Of a stretch of DNA of 5,555 nt, positions 1-5,555 are shown piece after piece. Position numbers and translations under genes: made by a program. Within the stretch, counting starts at the first letter, position 1, and each line of letters starts with the position of its first letter. Source of the DNA: Pseudomonadota bacterium (GTDB lineage: Bacteria > Pseudomonadota > Gammaproteobacteria > Burkholderiales > Thiobacillaceae); the NCBI GenBank assembly GCA_021847385.1, contig JAJZTV010000147.1, forward strand, positions 1-5,555, given 5' to 3'. The notes below the pieces were generated by a model, which saw only the letters and a program-made list of their open reading frames with translations, searched no databases and was not told where the DNA came from.

Positions 1-329
1 TCGCTTCTCGAACTTACCGTCTCGGTGGCATCTATCCCGAAGGAATCAATGCCAGTATTGGCAGGCGATTTCCACCTCGCGGCTTCCGTCCCCGCTGACA
101 AAGGGTCGCCAGCCGGCACGCGAGTCTCCTCGACCACCGGCTGGAATGACGCCTTTAGGGGCCTTGCGGGCCCCTCCTTCTGAAACCTGAAAACGGTTTG
201 CATGCCCTCCGCTGCACTGCCTTCGTCGGTGGGGCCAAGCTCGGCATCGCCGCCGATCGCCGAGCGCCTCAGCCAGCCGCCGCCGAGCGGGCGCTGTGCA
301 TCGAGGATGGTGTCCTGCAAGATGGCCAT
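1..329 (-). CDS. Unrecognised tail-operon protein, N-terminal part (runs off the left edge)
   Basis: I do not recognise this protein. An ATG sits one base after the TGA of the baseplate gene (TGA-G-ATG), a spacing typical of translational coupling, and the frame stays open for 109 codons to the window edge. It begins MAILQDTILDAQRPLGGGWL and is then rich in Gly, Ala, Pro and charged residues, with no membrane segment or clear domain, so the visible part may be largely disordered. Only a weak Shine-Dalgarno is seen. The first 45 or so codons have the G/C-rich third positions of the neighbouring genes; later codons include more AGG, AGA, ATA, CTA and GTA, so either the sequence composition changes or the real gene ends or shifts frame there. 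Position suggests another baseplate, spike or accessory component of the tail locus, but that is inference only. Confidence 0.55.
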   Translation of the reverse strand, partial: MAILQDTILDAQRPLGGGWLRRSAIGGDAELGPTDEGSAAEGMQTVFRFQKEGPARPLKASFQPVVEETRVPAGDPLSAGTEAARWKSPANTGIDSFGIDATETVSSRS

Positions 330-330
330 C

Positions 331-1122
331 TCAATCCGCCATGCCGCGGGCGCGGTCGATCAGGTGCAGGTAGCGCTGTCGGCGCGTACGCGGCAGCGCG
401 AGGATTTCCGCTTCACCCCAGTGGTAGTGGGCGGCAATCTGGTGCACCTCCTGCAATAACGCTTCACTGCTGTGCGACAAGGCGCGGTAGGGGTTCAAGT
501 CCACCTGGTTTTCGGCACCGCATTCCGGGCAATGGGCCTGCACCTGCACGACGACGCCAGGGGATACCGCTTCCAATTCGGCCTCGATGGCGGCGATTGC
601 CTGTGCGTCGAGTTCGTCGACGGCGACGGGCTGTTGGGCCAATTGCCGCAGCAGCCAAGATTGGGCCTCGGCAACCGGCAGGCTGGCCAGGGCCTCCTGG
701 TCGGCTCCGGTCGGCAGGCGGAAGGCCAGGTCCTGCCCGGCCACTGCGACATGGACCCTCGGATACGCCGCACTGGCCTCTTGCACCGGCAGCTCGGCAT
801 AGTCGAGATGGAAATCGAACTGCGCAGCGCAAGCGCGACAGGCCACCTGGAACCAGCCGTCGGTATGGCCCAGGTGTCGTTCCAATTCGCGCATCAGGAA
901 TTGGCGGTCGGCCACGCAAAGCTGCGCCACGCGTTGCGGCGTGGCCGGCGCGCCGCCTAAGTGGCCCAAGACCGTGGTCAAGGCCAGCGTGACGGCGCGC
1001 GGTGTATTGCCGGCCGTCTCGCCGGCCTCGGCCAAGGCGAGTTCGAGCGTGCCGGAAAGCGGGCGGAACGCGCAGTCGCGCCGCCTGATGCCGTCTTCCA
1101 CCAGGCCGCCGGGCAGTTGCAT
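331..1122 (-). CDS. T4 gp26-like baseplate protein with two CxxC pairs
   Basis: A 263-aa protein resembling the T4 gp26-like baseplate family found in contractile phage tails and eCIS loci. Its expected role is in the baseplate or baseplate assembly in the cytoplasm. The N-terminal part (about 20-80) has the family-like helical segment ending in LCVADRQFLMREL. Two cysteine pairs follow, CRAC (C95, C98) and CPEC (C198, C201), which could together bind one zinc ion as a ribbon split by about 100 residues. The C-terminus carries HYHWGEAEILALPRTRR (233-249), a tryptophan/ILALP/arginine motif I associate with small tail-assembly proteins. The ATG at 1122 is chosen over an upstream TTG (1176) because GGAG lies 5 nt before it, 11 nt after the tube stop; the longer form would overlap the tube gene and adds an Arg-rich stretch. 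Family assignment is from memory of the motifs, not from a search. Confidence 0.8.
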   Translation of the reverse strand: MQLPGGLVEDGIRRRDCAFRPLSGTLELALAEAGETAGNTPRAVTLALTTVLGHLGGAPATPQRVAQLCVADRQFLMRELERHLGHTDGWFQVACRACAAQFDFHLDYAELPVQEASAAYPRVHVAVAGQDLAFRLPTGADQEALASLPVAEAQSWLLRQLAQQPVAVDELDAQAIAAIEAELEAVSPGVVVQVQAHCPECGAENQVDLNPYRALSHSSEALLQEVHQIAAHYHWGEAEILALPRTRRQRYLHLIDRARGMAD

Positions 1123-1133
1123 GTCGGCTCCGC

Positions 1134-1643
1134 TCAGGACTCGGTCGGTTCGCTGACCGCGCCGTCGCGCTGCCAACCCTCGTGCTGCAAGGTAAGGGTC
1201 TGGATGCCCACCGCGTTCATCGCGCCGGCGTCCATCTCCGGCAAGGCCTGGTATTCCGAAACCCAGGCGCGAAAGACCTTGTAGGAGATCGCCACCTGGC
1301 CTTGCAGGTTGAGCACGTTGATCACGATGTCCTTGCGGAAGTTTTTCAGCGACATGGCGGCGTCACCCTCGATGTTGTTCACCAGGTTGGCCCAGTCTTC
1401 GAATATCGGATCGTGCGACAAGCCTTGTTCCAGCGTGATCGGCTCGTAGCTGGTGCCGCCGGGCAGGATGCGCTCGCGGCTGGGGTCGCCGCCGGTGCGC
1501 CATTTGATCGCCTCGGTCTTGCGTTTCAGGGCACCCATTTTCTTCAATCCGGCAACGGGCTTGCCGTCGATCAGGATCTGGAATTTGAAGGTGCGGTAGG
1601 GGTCGTGTCGGTGGGTGTTGACCGAGAACATGGGGGCTGCCAT
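1134..1643 (-). CDS. Contractile tail inner tube protein (T4 gp19 family)
   Basis: A 169-aa protein, the usual size for gp19/Hcp-like tube subunits, which stack as hexameric rings to form the rigid tube propelled by sheath contraction. Family-like features are the N-terminal YRTFKFQILIDGKPVAGLKK strand pair (16-35), the basic KRKTEAIKWRTGG segment (40-52), TSYEPITLEQGLSHD (64-78), which matches the conserved region of phage tail gp19 proteins, and the strand-rich end (about 104-155). No signal peptide is seen, as expected for a particle assembled in the cytoplasm. The ATG has AGGAG 7 nt upstream. It lies 38 nt after the sheath stop and 11 nt before the baseplate start, so sheath, tube and baseplate proteins are probably made from one message. 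Only one tube gene is visible, whereas some eCIS loci have two or more. Confidence 0.94.
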   Translation of the reverse strand: MAAPMFSVNTHRHDPYRTFKFQILIDGKPVAGLKKMGALKRKTEAIKWRTGGDPSRERILPGGTSYEPITLEQGLSHDPIFEDWANLVNNIEGDAAMSLKNFRKDIVINVLNLQGQVAISYKVFRAWVSEYQALPEMDAGAMNAVGIQTLTLQHEGWQRDGAVSEPTES

Positions 1644-1681
1644 TTGCTATCTCCTCGCTGAATCGTATGAAAGCCGGCCCC

Positions 1682-3601
1682 TCAGGACTGGCCAGCCTTT
1701 TGCTGGATACGCACGATGACGAATTCGGCCGGTTTCAACGGCGCGAAGCCGACGATGGCGATGACCATGCCGCGGTCGATGTCGTCCTGGGTCATGGTGT
1801 CGCCCAGGCCGCAGCGTACGAAATAGGCGTCCGACGCCTTTTGCCCCTGGAACGCACCGGCCCGGAACAGGCCATCCATGAACGCGCCGATATTGGCCCG
1901 CAGCGACGACCACAAGCGGTGGTCGTTCGGTTCGAACACCGCCCATTGGATGCCGTTGAAGATGCTGCTCTCGATGTAAATCGCGGTGCGCCTGACCGGC
2001 ACGTAGCGCCATTCCGGATTGGCCTTGGTCGACAGGGTGCGGGTGCCCCAGACCACGGCGCCATAGCTCGGCAGTTTGCGCAGGCAGTTGACGCCCTCGG
2101 GGTTGAGCTGATCCTGGTCGCCGTCTTCCACCGTGTACTCCAAGGCGGAGACGCCGCGCACCGTGGCCTCGACGCCGGCCGGCGCCTTCCACACGCCGCG
2201 GGTGCCGTCGGTGCGCGCCCAGATGCCGGCGGCGAAGGCCGACGGCGCGACGGTCAGCGTGGTGGCGGCGTTGGGGTTGGTGTCGCGATCGTAGAATGGA
2301 TTGGCGACCTTGACCCAAGGGTAGTAGAGCGCGGTGTAGGTGGAGGTGGGCAGGCTCAGGCCCGATACCGCAGAGGCGTCGGTAAGTTCCACGCCGGGCG
2401 GCGGGTCGACCAGCAGCATGCGGCTTTTCATTTCCTCGCAGTGGCCATAGGCGGCGTCGATGATGGTGTTGCCGGTGCCGTCGGACGGCATGTATTGCCC
2501 CGGCAGCAGCACGATGTTGACGTCGCGCACCTTTTTCAGCTTGGCGAAAAAATCGGTGTAGTCGTCGAGGCCGGGGCTGTCGCCATCGTCGCCGCCGGTC
2601 AATGCCTCCAGGTCGGCCATGAGCTTGGGTGCGACATCGTAAGTGCCGTGGGTTTCGGTGCCGCCGGCACTGACGCCCAGATTGAGCCGGGTTGCCAGCG
2701 TGCCGGGCCGGACCACAACCGAAGAGCGGGCGCTCTGGCTGCCGGAGGTCAGGGTGATCTTGCCGTCGGTGTAGCTGCAGGTGAAACCGGCATACTCGTC
2801 GCCCAGGGCGAGGACCAACGCCTCGATCTCGTCCGCCACCTCGGTGCCGCTGTCGTAGCTGCCGCCGGGGCCGGGGCCGAGTTCGATCTTCTTGGCGCCG
2901 CGGTTGTCGATGTTGAGGGTGAGGCTCATGCCCTCTTCGACCTTCTCGTCTTCCGCCGTCCAGTCCTTGCCGGAGATGTCGCCGCCGACGCTGGTGGCCT
3001 TCAGATAATAGGTCGTCGGGTGGCCCTCGATCTCGGTGGGCAGCGCGACGGTGATGTACCGGGAGCCGCCGTTGATCACGGTCAGCGCATAGTTGGCGTC
3101 GGAGGTGTCCATCGACAGGTTGCTGAACGATTCCAGCAAGGTGGTTTCGCCGTCTGCCACTTGGCTGACCTCGAGCTTGAAACGGTAGCCGTCGCTGGCG
3201 GTCACCTCGACCCGCAGCGCGTTGCCCCATTCGCCGGCGCTGGCGGCGCTGATGTCCAGCACGTTGATCGCGGCGGCGCTGCCGCCCGATCGGCCTTTCA
3301 TCTTCGCGGCGGGCAGGGTGGCGTTGATGGCGTTCTGGGCCAGACGGGCGACATAGGCATCCTTGCCGCCGTTGAGGAAAAAGTGGAAGGCGGCCAAACC
3401 CATCGCGTCGGTTTCGGACTGGATCTCGCCGAAGTTCGCTTTGTAATCGTCCCAGCTGTGCACCAGGGTCGCCTCGCCGATCGGCCCCTCGGTGGTGTAG
3501 CCGATCAGCGCGGCCACGGCGGTGGACACGCCCTCGATGGGCTTCGCGCCGCTGGGGATTTCTTCGATGTAGACCCCAGGATGGTAATAAGAAGTGGCCA
3601 T
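1682..3601 (-). CDS. Contractile tail sheath protein, large form with insertion
   Basis: A 639-aa sheath subunit that wraps the inner tube and contracts to drive it into a target. The N-terminus YHPGVYIEEIPSGAKPIEGV (6-25), followed by STAVAALIGYTTEGP, is the classic start of phage and eCIS sheaths. The C-terminal half holds the conserved core: MLLVDPPPGV (395-404), YYPWVKVANPF (426-436), PSAFAAGIWARTD (453-465), GVNCLRKLPSYGAVVWGTRT (503-522), RRTAIYIESSI (537-547) and the final APLKPAEFVIVRI (620-632), the interlocking C-terminal strand. Residues about 100-345 form a strand-rich, Gly/Ser/Asp-rich insertion probably exposed on the outside. It contains a module, about 254-312, of the helix, DGKITLTS and LNLGVSAGG pattern seen in large sheaths. 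The ATG at 3601 is chosen because GGAGAGGG lies 7 nt upstream and the family N-terminus starts here; the open frame extends 91 codons further upstream but is Arg-rich non-coding shadow. Only one sheath gene is seen. Confidence 0.96.
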   Translation of the reverse strand: MATSYYHPGVYIEEIPSGAKPIEGVSTAVAALIGYTTEGPIGEATLVHSWDDYKANFGEIQSETDAMGLAAFHFFLNGGKDAYVARLAQNAINATLPAAKMKGRSGGSAAAINVLDISAASAGEWGNALRVEVTASDGYRFKLEVSQVADGETTLLESFSNLSMDTSDANYALTVINGGSRYITVALPTEIEGHPTTYYLKATSVGGDISGKDWTAEDEKVEEGMSLTLNIDNRGAKKIELGPGPGGSYDSGTEVADEIEALVLALGDEYAGFTCSYTDGKITLTSGSQSARSSVVVRPGTLATRLNLGVSAGGTETHGTYDVAPKLMADLEALTGGDDGDSPGLDDYTDFFAKLKKVRDVNIVLLPGQYMPSDGTGNTIIDAAYGHCEEMKSRMLLVDPPPGVELTDASAVSGLSLPTSTYTALYYPWVKVANPFYDRDTNPNAATTLTVAPSAFAAGIWARTDGTRGVWKAPAGVEATVRGVSALEYTVEDGDQDQLNPEGVNCLRKLPSYGAVVWGTRTLSTKANPEWRYVPVRRTAIYIESSIFNGIQWAVFEPNDHRLWSSLRANIGAFMDGLFRAGAFQGQKASDAYFVRCGLGDTMTQDDIDRGMVIAIVGFAPLKPAEFVIVRIQQKAGQS

Positions 3602-3627
3602 ACGTTTTCCCTCTCCATCTGCGGGCT

Positions 3628-3646
3628 CGCCGGCGGGATGCCGGCG
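3628..3646 (-). other. Short hairpin in the sheath leader
   Basis: CGCCGGC with its reverse complement around a 5-nt loop, 12 nt upstream of the sheath Shine-Dalgarno. There is no T-run, so it is not an intrinsic terminator. It could stabilise the downstream sheath message or mark a processing point, which would help produce much more sheath than the first-gene product. GC-rich short stems are common by chance. Confidence 0.25.
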
Positions 3647-3702
3647 CCGTCCCTGGTTGCATGCACGCGGCGGCCATGCGCGGCCACCGATGAATTTCCG
3701 CG

Positions 3703-3972
3703 CTAGTTCTTGCTTTCGCGCTGGAGCCGCTGTTCGATGACGGCGTCCTTCCCCGCATACAGCTGGGTGCCGTCCGGCAGGGTCATGCGCGTCACCCTGT
3801 CGTGCTGCAGCAATTGATCGAGCGCAGCCTGTACATCCGCATCGGACAGCTCGCCGTCGTACTCCGCCAACCACCAGCGCCGGATGCCCTCGGCGGTATC
3901 CCGCGCTTCAGGGTGGAAGCCTAGGAAATGCACGATGCCGGCCACGGCGGCGCGCACCGATCTGTCGCCCAT
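3703..3972 (-). CDS. Small winged-helix-like protein, first gene of the tail operon
   Basis: An 89-aa protein I cannot name. The order is helix (RSVRAAVAGIVHFLGF, 4-19), helix (AEGIRRWWL, 27-35), helix (SDADVQAALDQLLQHDRV, 43-60), then a strand pair, TRMTLPDGTQLYAG (61-74), as in the wing of a winged helix; the short tail is charged. It might bind DNA and tune the operon, or be a tail-assembly factor; the sequence does not decide. The ATG at 3972 is chosen because GGAG lies 6 nt upstream and because the predicted sigma-54 transcript begins near 3993. That makes the earlier ATG (4002) and GTG (4020) untranscribed or promoter sequence, although the ATG at 4002 overlaps the stop of a rejected ORF as TAATG. 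About 100 nt separate it from the sheath gene. Coding status is supported by frame, start signals and a plausible fold, without recognised homology. Confidence 0.75.
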   Translation of the reverse strand: MGDRSVRAAVAGIVHFLGFHPEARDTAEGIRRWWLAEYDGELSDADVQAALDQLLQHDRVTRMTLPDGTQLYAGKDAVIEQRLQRESKN

Positions 3973-3978
3973 CGTCGA

Positions 3979-3982
3979 CTCC
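3979..3982 (-). promoter_or_regulatory. Ribosome binding site that decides the 3972 start
   Basis: GGAG with a 6-nt spacer to the ATG at 3972. It lies inside the short predicted leader of the sigma-54 transcript, which favours this start over the upstream ATG (4002) and GTG (4020) in the same frame. Confidence 0.7.
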
Positions 3983-4003
3983 AGAAAGACAGGCCTAGCC
4001 ATT

Positions 4004-4019
4004 AGCAGGACTCGTGCCA
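4004..4019 (-). promoter_or_regulatory. Sigma-54 (-24/-12) promoter for the tail operon
   Basis: Minus strand TGGCACG-AGTC-CTGCT. It matches the sigma-54 consensus TGGCACG-N4-TTGC(A/T) at all but one position (C for the first T of the -12 element) and keeps the essential GG (4018-4017) to GC (4006-4005) spacing of exactly 10 nt. The predicted start is near 3993, giving a leader of about 21 nt that holds the GGAG of the first tail gene. A matching activator gene lies directly upstream. The site is seen in the sequence; its use is inferred. Confidence 0.87.
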
Positions 4020-4036
4020 CACGTAGTGGCGTGTCA

Positions 4037-4049
4037 AATCAAAGGGATG
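4037..4049 (+). promoter_or_regulatory. Possible IHF-binding site in the sigma-54 control region
   Basis: Reads AATCAA-AGGG-ATG against the IHF consensus WATCAA-N4-TTR, with one mismatch among the nine defined positions. It lies at about -44 to -56 relative to the predicted sigma-54 start, between the promoter and the candidate activator site, where IHF commonly bends DNA to bring activator and polymerase together. A 13-bp degenerate match can arise by chance, so this rests mainly on position. Confidence 0.4.
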
Positions 4050-4160
4050 CGTGATCGAAGTGGTTTTGCCTGGTGCGGCGAATACCCAGGGCGAGGGGAT
4101 CGAGTCATCGAAAGAGATCGAGCGCAGGCGGTATTTGCGAGGTGTGCGGGTGGTGCGTTG

Positions 4161-4182
4161 CCGCCCCACCCCGGTGGGGCGG
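4161..4182. promoter_or_regulatory. 10-bp perfect inverted repeat, candidate upstream activator site
   Basis: CCGCCCCACC-CC-GGTGGGGCGG, a perfect dyad centred near 4171, about 178 bp upstream of the predicted sigma-54 start. This distance and symmetry fit the enhancer site of a Fis-type-helix-turn-helix activator, here encoded just to the right. Neither strand has a T-run after the stem, so it is a poor intrinsic terminator for the activator gene, although a stalling hairpin in the activator's transcript cannot be excluded. No second copy of the dyad is seen in the window. Confidence 0.45.
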
Positions 4183-4200
4183 GCGGCGAATGCCATGCCG

Positions 4201-5316
<1,116 letters not shown>

Positions 5317-5404
5317 GGCGATTCTCCCGTTGTATTCGGCCTCGTTGTTTGGCTGGGCATGTCGCTTCCCCCGAGGCCTGTCCTGTGCGGATTGTTTTGA
5401 TTAC

Positions 5405-5434
5405 AGCATACAGGATAGAAATTGCTGCTGTCAT
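5405..5434 (-). promoter_or_regulatory. Possible sigma-70 promoter of the activator gene
   Basis: Minus strand ATGACA (5434-5429, five of six to TTGACA), an 18-nt spacer, then TATGCT (5410-5405, four of six to TATAAT). It lies in the most AT-rich part of the leader and would give a 5' leader of about 80 nt before the GTG at 5316. The match is modest. Confidence 0.33.
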
Positions 5435-5444
5435 TCGCCTGTCT

Positions 5445-5460
5445 GTGACATGGCTGTTAC
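5445..5460. promoter_or_regulatory. Imperfect dyad next to the activator promoter
   Basis: GTGACA-TGGC-TGTTAC, a dyad with five of six pairs matching, placed just upstream of the possible -35 element of the activator gene. A regulator that sets activator levels could bind here. No specific family is indicated. Confidence 0.25.
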
Positions 5461-5490
5461 CGCATAGGCTGCAAGCGGGCGCCGAAAATA

Positions 5491-5519
5491 AAAAAGCCCC
5501 GCATGATGCGGGGCTTTTT
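5491..5519. terminator. Bidirectional intrinsic terminator
   Basis: AAAAAGCCCCGC on the left arm pairs perfectly with GCGGGGCTTTTT on the right arm around a small loop (ATGAT). The T-runs on both strands make it work in both directions; on the minus strand the tract continues TTTTTTATTTT, so it most likely ends a minus-strand gene located beyond the right edge. It isolates the activator gene from that neighbour and marks the right boundary of the tail locus transcription. Confidence 0.88.
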
Positions 5520-5555
5520 CTTGGGCAGGCCGGTCGGGACCGAACGGCAGCGAGG

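Noticed and set aside
157..175. GC-rich hairpin (7-bp stem, 5-nt loop) considered as an operon terminator
   Set aside because: Neither strand has a T-run after the stem and the coupled ORF stays open through it.
198..992. 264-codon plus-strand frame across the baseplate gene and the partial ORF
   Set aside because: Composition is typical of an antisense shadow (Arg, Pro, Ala) and there is no Shine-Dalgarno or motif; the minus-strand frames have coupling and family features.
1647..3758. 703-codon minus-strand frame and 679-codon plus-strand frame over the sheath gene
   Set aside because: Both are long only because GC-rich DNA has few stops. They are Arg/Gly/Ala-rich without family motifs, while the true sheath frame has strong family signatures at both ends.
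4032..4037. TTGACA on the minus strand upstream of the tail operon as a sigma-70 -35 box
   Set aside because: At 17 nt downstream the sequence is CGAGTC, with no likeness to TATAAT.
4002..4196. 64-codon minus-strand ORF filling the gap between the activator and the first tail gene, ending in a TAATG overlap with an in-frame upstream ATG of that gene
   Set aside because: It starts 4 nt after the activator stop but has no Shine-Dalgarno, contains the perfect dyad in its first codons and the whole sigma-54 promoter in its last codons, and resembles no family I know. The gap reads better as a control region. A conserved translation in relatives would reverse this.
5520..5555. Possible end of a minus-strand gene at the right edge
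   Set aside because: The terminator suggests one lies beyond, but these 36 bases show no stop codon or motif that allows a gene to be called.

Overview
The window is GC-rich and reads almost entirely on the minus strand. It carries one end of a contractile tail-like locus (an extracellular contractile injection system, eCIS, or a related phage-tail-like particle) together with its own sigma-54-type activator. The activator, a near-consensus -24/-12 promoter, an IHF-like site and high GC suggest a proteobacterium, probably gamma or beta. This is an inference; no marker gene for a lineage is present.

Reading along the minus strand (right to left): a strong bidirectional terminator (about 5491-5519) separates the locus from whatever lies to the right. 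A 175-nt leader holds a weak possible sigma-70 promoter and leads to a 371-aa sigma-54 enhancer-binding protein (5316-4201). This protein has no sensory domain. A 200-nt gap (about 4003-4200) follows and looks like a complete sigma-54 control region: a perfect 10-bp inverted repeat (candidate upstream activator site), an IHF-like site, and TGGCACG-N4-CTGCT with exact GG-N10-GC spacing. The predicted transcript starts about 21 nt before a small winged-helix-like protein (3972-3703).

The structural genes follow in the same direction: a 639-aa tail sheath with a large insertion (3601-1682), a single gp19-type inner tube protein (1643-1134), a gp26-like baseplate protein with two CxxC pairs (1122-331), and an unrecognised ORF that runs off the left edge (329-1). 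Gaps are short (1 to about 100 nt) and the starts from the regulator to the baseplate gene have good Shine-Dalgarno sequences, so this looks like one operon that continues to the left.

The working model is that the activator drives RNA polymerase-sigma-54 to transcribe the sheath-tube-baseplate operon. The sheath contracts around the tube, and the gp26-like protein belongs to the baseplate or its assembly. No capsid, terminase, integrase or toxin gene is visible. The most notable feature is the apparent sigma-54 control of a contractile injection locus, with activator and promoter side by side.
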